NCBI GenBank assembly: GCA_021732975.1
Contig: JAKFWC010000015.1
Span: forward strand, 1-64,000
DNA from: Planctomycetaceae bacterium
GTDB lineage: Bacteria; Planctomycetota; Planctomycetia; Planctomycetales; Planctomycetaceae
DNA length: 64,000 bases
Direction: 5' to 3'
The notes beneath the pieces were generated by a model, which had not been told where the DNA came from, searched no databases, and saw nothing but the letters and a program-made list of their open reading frames with translations. Below, one piece after another: positions 17,963 through 27,032 of the stretch (position 1 is its first letter; each line of letters begins with the position of its first letter). Made by a program: the position numbers and the translations under genes.

Positions 17963-19180
17963 ATGACCATCTCTGTGTCGCCTGGCACTGTTCCACCGAG
18001 CCCTCTCGCAACAGACGCCGAGCGCCCTGTTCCGTTCATCGATCTCGTTCCGCAATACAATGCGATGTCGACCGAGATCCTGTCCGCGGTCGAACGGTTG
18101 CTCGCCGAACAGAAATTCATTCTCGGAGACGAAGTCGCCGAATTCGAGAACGAAATCGCCACCTACTGCGATGCTCGGCACGCCATCGGCTGCAATTCGG
18201 GAACCGACGCGCTAATCATCGCGCTGCAGGCGCTCGGCATCGGCGAAGGTGACGAAGTGATCACCACGCCGTTCTCGTTCTTCGCGACGGCGAGCTGCAT
18301 CACTCGCGCCGGGGCGACGCCGGTGTTCGTGGACATCGACCCGGAAACGTTCAACCTCGATCCCCAGTGCGTGGAAGACGCGGTGACGCCGAAAACCAAG
18401 GCGATCCTGCCGGTCCATCTCTACGGACAATGTGCTGACATGGAGCCGCTGTGGCGGATCGCCACGCAGCACAAACTGGCCATCGTCGAAGACGCCTGCC
18501 AAGCGATCGGTGCCGAATATCAGGGCCGTCGTGCGGGGGTGCTCGGTGCGGTCGGTTGCTTCAGCTTCTTCCCGACGAAAAATCTCGGCGGTGCAGGCGA
18601 CGGTGGCATGATGACCACTGACGATCCGGAACTCGCCGCGCGGTTGAAACGGCTGCGCGTTCACGGCGACATCGGTCAGTATGAGCACATCGAAGTCGGT
18701 ATGAACAGCCGGCTCGACGCGCTGCAAGCCGCTGTGCTGCGAGTGAAGTTGCGTCGGCTCGAATTCTGGACGGCGTCCCGTCAACGGAATGCGAAGCGGT
18801 ATGCGGACATGTTCCGTCAAACCGGATTGACCGATACGCTGGTGTTGCCGACGACGAAGAGTGATTCCCGGCACGTCTATAACCAATACTGCGTCCGCGT
18901 TCGCAGCGGACTTCGCGACCACATCCAACAGAAGATGAAAGAAGCGAAGGTCGGTTGCGCGGTGTACTACCCGAAGCCGCTGCACCTACAGAAGTGCTTC
19001 GCGCACCTCGGTTATCGCCCCGGACAATTCCCGGAAGCGGAAGCCGCGTCGAAGGATATTCTGGCGCTGCCGATCTATCCTGAACTGCCGCTGGCCGATC
19101 AGGAACGGGTCGTCGGCACGCTGCAGAAGATCGTCCGCGAAGTTGCCCCGACCACGCAACGCATCCGCCGCGCGGCGTGA
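17963..19180 (+). CDS. DegT/DnrJ/EryC1/StrS sugar aminotransferase
   Basis: A 405-residue PLP-dependent aminotransferase acting on nucleotide-linked keto-sugars. The Schiff-base lysine is K206 (FFPTKNLGG); the family N-terminal motif is FIDLVPQY, and GCNSGTDAL gives the phosphate-binding loop. It probably makes an amino sugar for a surface polysaccharide or glycolipid (inference from family). No sugar-nucleotide genes are adjacent, but the same window holds a GT9 glycosyltransferase and a KdsD homologue. It converges with glpD, with only 18 bases between stops. Confidence 0.93.
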   Translation: MTISVSPGTVPPSPLATDAERPVPFIDLVPQYNAMSTEILSAVERLLAEQKFILGDEVAEFENEIATYCDARHAIGCNSGTDALIIALQALGIGEGDEVITTPFSFFATASCITRAGATPVFVDIDPETFNLDPQCVEDAVTPKTKAILPVHLYGQCADMEPLWRIATQHKLAIVEDACQAIGAEYQGRRAGVLGAVGCFSFFPTKNLGGAGDGGMMTTDDPELAARLKRLRVHGDIGQYEHIEVGMNSRLDALQAAVLRVKLRRLEFWTASRQRNAKRYADMFRQTGLTDTLVLPTTKSDSRHVYNQYCVRVRSGLRDHIQQKMKEAKVGCAVYYPKPLHLQKCFAHLGYRPGQFPEAEAASKDILALPIYPELPLADQERVVGTLQKIVREVAPTTQRIRRAA

Positions 19181-19198
19181 TGTGATCTGCGACATCGG

Positions 19199-20923
19199 TC
19201 ACAACAGAGGCCCAGGGAATGCATTCCCTGGGCTTCTTTCATTGTGCGATCGGCCATAAAACCGCTGCAACCGAGCGACACACGCGGTGACTTCCTCCGC
19301 GCGATGTGATTCATTCAGGCGTCCCGCCTCAATCAGCATGTCCGCGAGATCATCCAACATCGCCATCGAAAGTTCCCGCGCGAAGGCAAGCATCAACCGA
19401 CGTTCGACGAGGTCTTCCAGCCGCGTCACCCACTCGTGCTCAATGACCCAACGGACGACCGGCGAGGTCCATGCCGTGCCGGTGATGGAACGGCCCTTCT
19501 CACTACGCGTGGCTTGCAGGATGGTCGTCAGCCGTGTGCCGTATAACGGCCACAATGCTGCGACTTGTTCCGGCGTCGTTTGAAATTCCATCGCCCAGAA
19601 CTGCCATAATTCCGGACCGGGGGATAAGCCGTTCGGTAGCGGATCATGTCCCGGAACCATGCGGGTCGCAGTCGCTTCCAGTCGGATGCGTTGCAGACGT
19701 TGCAACACCGCGGTGACGGCTTCCTCGGCGAACGCCCGCCATGTCGTGAGTTTCCCGCCGACGAGTGTCAGTATGGGGATGGCATCCGCCGCTTGCCATG
19801 TCAATGAGTGGTCACGCGAGATCGACGCATTGGAGCCGGCCTGAACCGGCAACGGTCGCACCCCGCAGTAGTGGGCGGTGATGTCATCGTCGGTCAATGT
19901 GATGCCGAAGACATCGTGGACGGACTTCAGCAGGTAAGCTAATTCTGCGGGAGTCGCGACGACTTCACCCGGCGATCCCGTGAACGATTCATCGGTGGTG
20001 CCAATCAGCACGGCATCGCCAAACGGCAAGACGAAAACCAGCCGTCCATCCCCGGCCTCGGCGTAAATTGCGTGCTCACCCAGAGCCGCTTTCAGTTCCG
20101 CGTTCCAGGTAACGATGTGGCTTCCCTTCGTCCCGCCAAACAACGGGGGATGATCCACTCGGAGTGATTGCAAGGTCCGATCACCCCATGCGCCGGTCGC
20201 ATTGACGATGAGTGCGGGTGTGATGTCGGTCGCGGTGCCGTTGTCCGCCGTGAGGCGCAACCGGCCTTGCTCCCACGAAACCGTCCGTCGTGTCAGCACT
20301 TCCAGTGGGACGTGTTCCGACGCGGCGATATGGACGGCGTCGGCCAGTAGCGCGAGAATGAACCGCTCGGGGTACAGCATCTGGGCATCGGAATACGCCA
20401 GCATTCCGGCGTAACGGGACCGGTCCACATGCGGCACCCCGGGATCAGTGAAGTCGACCGCTTCGCTCGCGGGAAAGGCTTGCGACCCGCTGAGCCAATC
20501 GTACATCGAAAGCCCGATGCGCGTCGGCCAATATCCGCGCGGGACCGCCGGGCCTTCCAGTGCGCGGCCCCATTCCGTGCGACGCAGCCCAAAAAATCCG
20601 ATCGCGGACCGTCGCAGGCCGGACCACGCCGACCGCACAGGAATGAACAATCGCAATGGTCGGACAAAGTGCGGTGCCGACGCCAATAATCGTTCGCGTT
20701 CCAGCAACGATTCCCGCACGAGGCCGACATCACCGTATTCGAGATACCGCAGCCCGCCGTGAATCAGCCGTGACGATTTCGAGGTCGCTCCATTCGCGAT
20801 ATCGAAGGCGTCGACCAGCACGACCGGGATTCGCTGCAGCAACAACTCCCGTGCGATCGCCACCCCATGCACCCCAGCTCCGAGGATGACAACAATTGGG
20901 CTAGCCGATTCATTCACGATCAT
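19199..20923 (-). CDS. glpD: FAD-dependent glycerol-3-phosphate dehydrogenase
   Basis: Oxidises glycerol-3-phosphate to dihydroxyacetone phosphate and passes electrons to quinone at the membrane. The 574-residue protein has the FAD-binding GAGVHG near the N-terminus, the family motif SSRLIHGGLRYLE and a conserved GGKLTTWR near residue 415. ATG 20923 is used; TTG three codons upstream is possible. glpK and glpF are not nearby. The last residues (ERSPGNAFPGPLL) are encoded by a 24-base perfect palindrome (19210-19233), so the tail looks acquired. Confidence 0.93.
   Translation of the reverse strand: MIVNESASPIVVILGAGVHGVAIARELLLQRIPVVLVDAFDIANGATSKSSRLIHGGLRYLEYGDVGLVRESLLERERLLASAPHFVRPLRLFIPVRSAWSGLRRSAIGFFGLRRTEWGRALEGPAVPRGYWPTRIGLSMYDWLSGSQAFPASEAVDFTDPGVPHVDRSRYAGMLAYSDAQMLYPERFILALLADAVHIAASEHVPLEVLTRRTVSWEQGRLRLTADNGTATDITPALIVNATGAWGDRTLQSLRVDHPPLFGGTKGSHIVTWNAELKAALGEHAIYAEAGDGRLVFVLPFGDAVLIGTTDESFTGSPGEVVATPAELAYLLKSVHDVFGITLTDDDITAHYCGVRPLPVQAGSNASISRDHSLTWQAADAIPILTLVGGKLTTWRAFAEEAVTAVLQRLQRIRLEATATRMVPGHDPLPNGLSPGPELWQFWAMEFQTTPEQVAALWPLYGTRLTTILQATRSEKGRSITGTAWTSPVVRWVIEHEWVTRLEDLVERRLMLAFARELSMAMLDDLADMLIEAGRLNESHRAEEVTACVARLQRFYGRSHNERSPGNAFPGPLL
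19210..19233. repeat. 24-base perfect palindrome inside the glpD 3' end
   Basis: GCCCAGGGAATG followed by its exact reverse complement CATTCCCTGGGC, then TTCTTTC. Lies between the DegT stop (19180) and the body of glpD, and is read through in glpD. It can act as a terminator for DegT and glpD. Confidence 0.8.
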
Positions 20924-20970
20924 CGCCACCAATGAAAGGTCGTATCGAAAAAGTGATCACGGTCGAAGCC

Positions 20971-21285
20971 TCAGATGTCTTTCAAACGCCGTAGCCAATA
21001 AAGTGGCCGTCGTTTTGAATGAGCGATCGTCACGACGAGAACTTCATCTTCACGTACCGAATAGATGACCAGGTACGGAAAACCATCCAGAACAATTTGC
21101 CTCAATTCCAACTTCCCGTGGTAGCGGGGGACTCGCGCGAATCGAGTTGGATGATCGCAAATTGTTTGAAATGCAGTGGCAACCGCGGCTTGAAATCGAT
21201 CACCCAATTCGGGTCGCTGGGCGTCATACTAAAGCATCGCGGCAATGTTTTCATGGCTGGCTTCGGGCAGGACGCGGAAGTTCAT
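20971..21285 (-). pseudogene. RelE/ParE-type toxin interrupted by an amber codon
   Basis: Reading from ATG 21283-21285 gives MNFRVLPEASHENIAAML, then TAG at 21229-21231, then YDAQRPELGDRFQAAV and a normal ParE-family C-terminus (RFARVPRYHGKLELRQIVL, IAHSKRRPLYW). The stop stands where the family has an aromatic residue before the YDxxRPxLG motif, most often Trp, so a single TGG to TAG change would explain it. The start overlaps the antitoxin stop by ATGA, the normal arrangement. A shortened protein could begin at TTG 21205-21207, but it would lack the first helix. Best read as a recent nonsense mutant. Confidence 0.8.
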
Positions 21286-21533
21286 GACGATGCCCGTCTC
21301 GCTGCCAAAGCCTGACGCATATTCTCCAACACTTCCTCGAATCCGAGAGCTGTGGACTCTCCGCGGTCGTATTTTTCGACTCGGCGCTCGATCTCCTCGA
21401 ACCAAGCCGCAGCGATTTCATGATCGACAAATGAATCCGTTGGAAGGCTGGCTTCCAGTTGGTCCGCAACATAAGCGCGATCATCGGGGGTTAGCTCTAA
21501 AGCGCGTTGCAGAATTTCCTCTCGAACTGACAT
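21282..21533 (-). CDS. addiction-module antitoxin component
   Basis: An 83-residue protein of the unstable-antitoxin/addiction-module family. It starts at ATG 21533 after AAAGGAGATGCA, a strong ribosome site. The conserved N-terminus is MSVREEILQRALELTPDDRA, followed by YVADQLEASL. These partners pair with ParE/RelE-type toxins and are degraded to release them. Its stop overlaps the start of the toxin gene, which is inactivated here, so the antitoxin may be a leftover. Confidence 0.82.
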   Translation of the reverse strand: MSVREEILQRALELTPDDRAYVADQLEASLPTDSFVDHEIAAAWFEEIERRVEKYDRGESTALGFEEVLENMRQALAARRASS

Positions 21534-21570
21534 TGCATCTCCTTTCCAACCAGATAAATCACCGGACCTC

Positions 21571-21606
21571 TTCTTTTGCTTCTTTTGCTTCTTTTGCGTC
21601 TTCTTG
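21571..21606. repeat. T-rich short tandem repeat (family F type)
   Basis: Three imperfect copies of TTCTTTTGC, followed by GTCTTCTTGCAG. It resembles the family F repeat at 6053-6181 in the opposite sense. It lies between the antitoxin and the sugar isomerase. Confidence 0.5.
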
Positions 21607-21634
21607 CAGTTTTTCGCGGCGAAACCCTTTATCT

Positions 21635-22429
21635 TCACCCACCCAGCAAGGTTCGCTGTACGAATTCGATCGCGCGGACGCAATCGCCGGGGCGGTCGTC
21701 ACCGCGGTTGCGGATGGCGGTGAGCCAGCCCGAATATTCCATTTCGCTGAGCAGCGCGAGGAGTTCGACCCAATCGACGGCTCCGTCGGTGAGCGCGGTT
21801 TCGTCGCCACCGCCATCGAGCATCCGCACGCCGTCCCGGAGTTGCACGTGGATCGCGAGGTCGCGCACGGCTCGCAGTGACTCCGTCGATGATCGCCCGG
21901 TCATGGCATAGTAGGCAGGGTCGAAGTCGACGCCGGTCGGTCCCGTTTTCACATCGCGCAGAATCGTGGCAACCTCCTCGGCACTGTCACCGATGGGGGT
22001 CCAGGCCAGCGCGACGCCCACATGATTGGAGAACGTCGCCAGATCAGTGACCATCTCGCGGAGCACTTGTTGGTCGGCGGCACGATCCGGATGCGGCAGC
22101 TTGCCCAGCGGGATGCACATCAACGGACAGCGGAGCGAATGGGTGAACTCCATCGCAGTGCGGATCGCCGCCAGCTTGCGGTCGAGTTCCATCTGATCGT
22201 ACAGCGGTCGTTTCAACGGGAAGACCGTCGAACTCACCTTCAGGCCGCTCTCGGTAATCCCGTGCATGAAGTCGCGGAGACCGGTTCCGGTCAATTGCCC
22301 GGCGGGGAGCTCCGTGCGGACATCGAACTGAATCCCTTGCGCCCCAGTCGCCGCCAATGCGGGCCAGTCTTCCCAGGGAGTTCGCCCCCAACAACGGGTA
22401 GCAATCGCCAAACGAAATCGTGACAGCAT
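21635..22429 (-). CDS. sugar phosphate isomerase/epimerase (AP-endonuclease family 2 fold)
   Basis: A 264-residue TIM-barrel protein of the sugar phosphate isomerase/epimerase group. Recognisable blocks are TGAQGIQFDVR, GVDFDPAYYAMTG and, at the end, EMEYSGWLTAIRNR. Metal-binding acidic and His residues are expected in the family. The substrate is unknown; such proteins are common in planctomycete sugar and inositol pathways. It is divergent from the large secreted protein, with about 150 bases between starts. No pathway gene is adjacent. Confidence 0.82.
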   Translation of the reverse strand: MLSRFRLAIATRCWGRTPWEDWPALAATGAQGIQFDVRTELPAGQLTGTGLRDFMHGITESGLKVSSTVFPLKRPLYDQMELDRKLAAIRTAMEFTHSLRCPLMCIPLGKLPHPDRAADQQVLREMVTDLATFSNHVGVALAWTPIGDSAEEVATILRDVKTGPTGVDFDPAYYAMTGRSSTESLRAVRDLAIHVQLRDGVRMLDGGGDETALTDGAVDWVELLALLSEMEYSGWLTAIRNRGDDRPGDCVRAIEFVQRTLLGG

Positions 22430-22578
22430 GCAGGGTGCGTTCTCAAAACGAGGGCGAACAGAACCGGAAAATCGTTACGATCGGCAGCGGCCGTCCGTGG
22501 CGTCAACGGGTCGATTCATCTGCAAAAAATGCCGATAGAGACCGAACTGTCCGCCGCCGTCGCTTCGAGTCTCGCCTC

Positions 22579-25212
22579 ATGATATCGCTCTGCTGGCTGC
22601 TGTGTCAGTGCTGGGGAGCCGCGGTGGAACCGGAGACGATCGCGTCGCCGATGGTTCCGGTCCTGCGTTACGAATTCAGCGCGAAAGACGACATCGATCT
22701 CGATGGCGATCCCGACGACTGGGTGCGTCGAAAAGGGGCCGGTTTCCCGCGATACGTCGGTATCGGCATCGACAACACCGTTGGCCGCAGCGACCGATCC
22801 AGCCTGTGCTTCAAAGCAAACGGTGGCGCCGCGGCGATCTATTCTCCCCCGGCTCGTGTCGATGGGTTGCACACGTATTATCTCGAAGGCTGGGCAAAAG
22901 CCGAGGGCTTGAAACATGATGCGGCGATTCTCTCGATTTCGCTGCTCAACCACCGCCGCGAACGGATTGAGCGAAGATTGTCGCCGCCCGTTCTCGATAC
23001 CCACGGCGAATGGGTTCGCGTGCGGATTGGTCCGTTGACGCCGGATGCCAACGTCCATTTCGCCGTACTGGGTTGTCATCTCGCCCCCGGAGCCGGGGAT
23101 GTCCGCGACATCAAAGCGCAGGTGTGGTTCGACGAACTTGTGTTGGGTCGGATGCCGCGACTGGAACTCAACCGCTCCTTCTTTACGACCTTTTTGAAAA
23201 CCGACGCGCCGCTGAGCCTGTCCAGCCAGGTGAGCGGACTGGATGCCGGGCATCAATACACGCTGGACTATTTCCTGCGCGACGCCCATTCAACCGTGCT
23301 GGCCTCTTCGGTGAATGCTCTCGAAGCGGACACGCCGCTGCCGGAAGATGCGGCCCCGTCATCGCTCTCGGCCCCGCAGACCGTCGAGTGGAATCTCGGC
23401 AAGCAGCCCCCGGGGTTTTATCAGGTGGAAGCCGTGCTTCGCCGCGACGAGTACGTGGTCGCGCAGCAACAGACAACGGTGGCGATTGTCGAGCTGGTCA
23501 ACAAAGACAAAGCTCGTACGTCCGGGGAGTTTGGTTGGTCCTTCACGCAGGAACTCCCGCAAGCACAGCGGGAAGAATTACCGCACGTGGCCATTCAGGC
23601 GGGCATCAACTGGGTGAAGTATCCGTTGTGGCAGGTGGCCCGAATGGATGTTCCGCAGGAAGCGGGCGAAGTCGCCATGATGTTCGACCGCCTGGCATCC
23701 GTCGGGGTGCGCTCGGTCGGCGTCCTCAGCGAACCGCCGCCGGCGATTCGCGTCAAGTTTGCCCGCGACTGGCAGGGGGTGAGCGAAGTCTTCACCTTGC
23801 CTCGCGATTTCTGGAAGAGCAGTCTCGAACCGGTTATCGCCCGGTTTTCTTCCAACGTGCATGACTGGCAACTCGGCGGCGACAACGACACGAGCTTTCG
23901 CGGTCTTGCGACCTTGCCCACCACCGTAGGAACCGTGCGGCAGGAGATTCAACGCATCAGCATGATCGCCCGCGTGGGCATTCCATGGAACGCAAAAGAT
24001 GCTGTCCCGCCGACGGTTCCTGTTTCGTTTCTTTCCTTGACGCGCGGTGCCGATACCGAAGCGAACGGCGACAGCGGCAAAGCCGTTACCCGCCGGATGC
24101 CCGCCTGGGAAACGATCCGACTCGCGGACCTTCCGGACAAAGATATTTCAACACGGGCCAGCGCGTTGGCCCAGGCGCTGATCAACGCCAAGGTTCGCAA
24201 AGCCCCCGCGATTTTCGCCACCGACATCTTTCATCCACGTTCGGGATTACTGCAGCCGAACGGTGCTCCCGCGGAACTGTTTCTCGCTTGGCGGACGGCA
24301 ACCCTCGCACTGCAGAATTCGGAGTACATCGGCAGCTTCATTCTGCCCAAGGGGACGCCGAACGCCGTCTTCGCCCGCGAAGGTGAAGCGATTGTCGCCA
24401 TCTGGAACGACACTCCGGTCTCGGAATCACTGTACTTCGGCGACCAACCGTATACCCTCGATCTCTGGGGACAGCGCACACCGCTGCGGATCGATGCGAA
24501 AACTGGCGAGCAGATTGTCGACGCCGGGCCACTCCCCACCTTCATTCGCGGCGGACTTGAAGCCGTGGCCCGTTGGCGAATTGCGGCTCAATTTGAACAA
24601 GGCCGCATGAAAAGCGAATACGGCGACCATCGCGATTCGATCATCGGCACGAATACTTTTCCGCAAGGGGTGAGCGGCAAGATGACGCTCACCTTGCCCA
24701 ACGAGTGGGAAGCTGATGTCCGCGAATGGCCGATTCAAATTGCCGCTGGGGAAGCGTTTCGGCTGCCGGTCTACATCAAACTACCGCAGAACGCCCGGCT
24801 CGGTTCGCAGATGACCATCCTCGATTTTGACATCGTCAGCGATCGTCCGCGGCGGTTTCGGGTATATCGCCCCTATCACGTCGGAACGGACGATGTGACG
24901 ATTCAGGTCGTCGAAAATGAACTGCCCGATGGCGGCCTCGAAATCGAGCAGATTGTCGTGAACCGTACCTCGCCTCCGGAAGTGCTCGATTTCCGCTGCA
25001 CGTTGTTCGTCCCCGGCGACCGCCGTCAGAAACTCATCGTGACGAAACTCGGTCAAGGAGAAGACCACAAGTTTTATCGTCTGCCGAACACTGAAAGACT
25101 CAAGGGCAAAACGTTGTGGCTCCGTCTCGAACAAGACGGCGGCCGTCGGATTCTCAACTATCAATGGACGATCGGCGGTTCCGCGAACGCACCTCCCACC
25201 GCCGGGTCATGA
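22579..25212 (+). CDS. large secreted protein, probable carbohydrate-active (GH-like)
   Basis: An 877-residue exported protein, not assigned to a family by eye. ATG 22579 begins a signal peptide (MISLCWLLCQCWGAAVEPE). Residues about 30-200 look like a beta-sandwich binding domain (WAKAEGLKHDAAILSISLL, WFDELVLG). The middle (about 330-640) resembles the barrel of glycoside hydrolases, with AGINWVKYPLW, VGVRSVGVLSEPPP and LGGDNDTSF. The C-terminal part is beta-rich. Its last six bases overlap the convergent P450 end. An extracellular sugar-binding or sugar-cleaving role is inference. Confidence 0.6.
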   Translation: MISLCWLLCQCWGAAVEPETIASPMVPVLRYEFSAKDDIDLDGDPDDWVRRKGAGFPRYVGIGIDNTVGRSDRSSLCFKANGGAAAIYSPPARVDGLHTYYLEGWAKAEGLKHDAAILSISLLNHRRERIERRLSPPVLDTHGEWVRVRIGPLTPDANVHFAVLGCHLAPGAGDVRDIKAQVWFDELVLGRMPRLELNRSFFTTFLKTDAPLSLSSQVSGLDAGHQYTLDYFLRDAHSTVLASSVNALEADTPLPEDAAPSSLSAPQTVEWNLGKQPPGFYQVEAVLRRDEYVVAQQQTTVAIVELVNKDKARTSGEFGWSFTQELPQAQREELPHVAIQAGINWVKYPLWQVARMDVPQEAGEVAMMFDRLASVGVRSVGVLSEPPPAIRVKFARDWQGVSEVFTLPRDFWKSSLEPVIARFSSNVHDWQLGGDNDTSFRGLATLPTTVGTVRQEIQRISMIARVGIPWNAKDAVPPTVPVSFLSLTRGADTEANGDSGKAVTRRMPAWETIRLADLPDKDISTRASALAQALINAKVRKAPAIFATDIFHPRSGLLQPNGAPAELFLAWRTATLALQNSEYIGSFILPKGTPNAVFAREGEAIVAIWNDTPVSESLYFGDQPYTLDLWGQRTPLRIDAKTGEQIVDAGPLPTFIRGGLEAVARWRIAAQFEQGRMKSEYGDHRDSIIGTNTFPQGVSGKMTLTLPNEWEADVREWPIQIAAGEAFRLPVYIKLPQNARLGSQMTILDFDIVSDRPRRFRVYRPYHVGTDDVTIQVVENELPDGGLEIEQIVVNRTSPPEVLDFRCTLFVPGDRRQKLIVTKLGQGEDHKFYRLPNTERLKGKTLWLRLEQDGGRRILNYQWTIGGSANAPPTAGS

Positions 25213-26562
25213 CCGCGGCGTCAGCGTCAATCGCAGGCCGCCCACGGGACGCAGCGACAAGCTCGGATCCAGGATGGGTGTCGTTTGCCCCGGCCCCGGT
25301 ACGATGCGATATCGTTGCAGCAACAGTGTCGCCACGAGAGTCATCTCCATCATGGCGAACGATTGCCCGAGACAAACCCGCGGACCAGCACCAAACGGGA
25401 TGTAAGCACACGCGGGTAATGTCGTCATGCGTTCCGGCAGAAAGCGATCGGGATTGAAACGGTCTGGTTTGGGGTACCAGCGCGGATCGTGATGGGTGAT
25501 GTACGACATCAACCGGACGACACTGCCGCGCGGTACGTCCCAGCCGCCGATTTGCACGTCCTGCACGGCTTGCCGAGCAAAGACCGCAATCGCCGGGGGA
25601 TACAACCGCAGCGATTCCTTTACCAACCGTTCGACGATGCCCAACCGCGGGATATCCGCGAACGTCGGTGCGCGACCGCCAAGCACGACATCCACTTCGG
25701 CCGCGGCTTTCTCGCTAAACTCCGGATGCGTCGCCAGGATCCAGCCCAACCACGTCAGTCCCGCCGCCGTCGTATCGTGCCCGGCCAGAAAGATCGTCAC
25801 GCATTGATCGCGGGCTTGCTCATCGGTCAAGCGGCAACCATCGCCCTCTTCGTCCGCCGCGAGCAGTAACATCGACAGCAAGTCGCCCGCATCCCCACCC
25901 GCTTGCCGTCGCTGTGAAATGAATCCGCGAATCGTCGTATCCAGTTTCTGCATCGCCCAGCGTTTTTCTGCCTTGCCGGACAGAGGTAACCAGTCAGGCC
26001 ACGTGAAGGGTTGGAACATTTCGTTGAGGGCAACACGCGCCAGAATCTTCACCGCCCGACGTATGTCCGCCACGGTGGTGCCGAGATCGGTCCCGAACAT
26101 CGTGCGACAGATCACCGCGGTGGTCAGATCGGTCATTGTCGCTTGAAAATTGACGGTCGATTCCCGTGGCACTTGCTCGCCCAGCAACCGCGTCGTGGTA
26201 TCGACCACCGACTGTGCATAGGTATGAAATCGCTTCACATGGAATGCGGGCTGCAACAATCGTCGATGGCTCAACCACTGTTCGCCTTCGGTGATGAGCA
26301 CGCCGTCGCCATTCCATTGCCGCAGTACATCCAGCGGTCGTTTGAACCGAACGAACGCTTTGGCTTTCTCGACCAGGACTTCGTGAATCTGGTCCGGGTG
26401 AAAAAAAGAATAGTCCCGGTACGGCCCCAATTGCATGAAGACCGAGTCACCATACTCGTGCTGCATCCGGCAGTAAAAGCCGAGAATATCCCGCTTGATC
26501 TCACCGATCAGCGGGAATCCAAACCAACGCGTTGGCGGACCGGGGGGACGCGCTTTCAACAT
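25207..26562 (-). CDS. cytochrome P450
   Basis: A 451-residue P450. The I-helix motif is AGHDTT (260-265), ExxR is E316-R319 (ESLRLYPP), and the haem loop is FGAGPRVCLG with the Cys ligand at 397. It lacks a transmembrane anchor and belongs to the soluble bacterial class. It is clearly different from the P450 at 13436 (haem-loop and I-helix sequences differ), so they are not recent duplicates. No redox partner is adjacent. The stop region overlaps the convergent secreted-protein gene by six bases, so the two genes share their ends. Confidence 0.94.
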   Translation of the reverse strand: MLKARPPGPPTRWFGFPLIGEIKRDILGFYCRMQHEYGDSVFMQLGPYRDYSFFHPDQIHEVLVEKAKAFVRFKRPLDVLRQWNGDGVLITEGEQWLSHRRLLQPAFHVKRFHTYAQSVVDTTTRLLGEQVPRESTVNFQATMTDLTTAVICRTMFGTDLGTTVADIRRAVKILARVALNEMFQPFTWPDWLPLSGKAEKRWAMQKLDTTIRGFISQRRQAGGDAGDLLSMLLLAADEEGDGCRLTDEQARDQCVTIFLAGHDTTAAGLTWLGWILATHPEFSEKAAAEVDVVLGGRAPTFADIPRLGIVERLVKESLRLYPPAIAVFARQAVQDVQIGGWDVPRGSVVRLMSYITHHDPRWYPKPDRFNPDRFLPERMTTLPACAYIPFGAGPRVCLGQSFAMMEMTLVATLLLQRYRIVPGPGQTTPILDPSLSLRPVGGLRLTLTPRS

Positions 26563-26710
26563 GATGTGCCGTATTTGAATGTCCGACAGAAGTTTCTCTG
26601 CCTCGGCGAGAATCTTAGACCGAAAGGATGCCTATTCACGAATCCCAGTTCGCACACCGCGCACGAATTATCACGATTGAGAATGGCCCGTTGAAAGCAC
26701 ACCCCCCAAA

Positions 26711-26752
26711 TAAAAAAGCCTCGTAACCTTTGACAGTTACGAGGCTTTTTTA
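26711..26752. terminator. bidirectional intrinsic terminator
   Basis: A 17-base stem (TAAAAAAGCCTCGTAAC/GTTACGAGGCTTTTTTA) with an eight-base loop and T-runs on both strands. This is the textbook form of a bidirectional terminator, yet no gene ends next to it: the P450 gene starts nearby and reads leftward. It probably belongs to a lost gene or an unseen RNA. Confidence 0.75.
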
Positions 26753-27032
26753 AGTGGAGGCAAGAGGACATCAGTTGAACTTTTTGTCCAAGGGCTGTCC
26801 ACGCGGGACAACGTGACATGACGGCGGTTGGAAAAGTGAAAGGCGAATTCCAGACGGGCGACCTTCTACCATCCGCTGTCATTACCTGGGTCATGTTGGC
26901 GGCCGCGTGAAAGTGTAGGCGCTCAGCGCTCTCGGATCACTCTGTTTCTTGCTCTCAAATCCTGTTTGGCAGAGCGCGTCACCCCCCAGACCGACAAGTA
27001 CCGGAACGAAGCCGAGCCCGGATGCCGCATGA

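Noticed and set aside
21229..21231. Amber codon as a recoded amino acid (pyrrolysine or suppression)
   Set aside because: No pyl genes or suppressor tRNA are in the window, and a single TGG to TAG change explains the alignment better.
21571..21606. Short tandem repeat considered as a CRISPR array
   Set aside because: Units of nine bases with no spacers; a simple T-rich tandem repeat.
26760..26860. tRNA-like start TGGAGGCAAGAGG after the terminator
   Set aside because: No cloverleaf can be drawn; stems and T-loop are missing.
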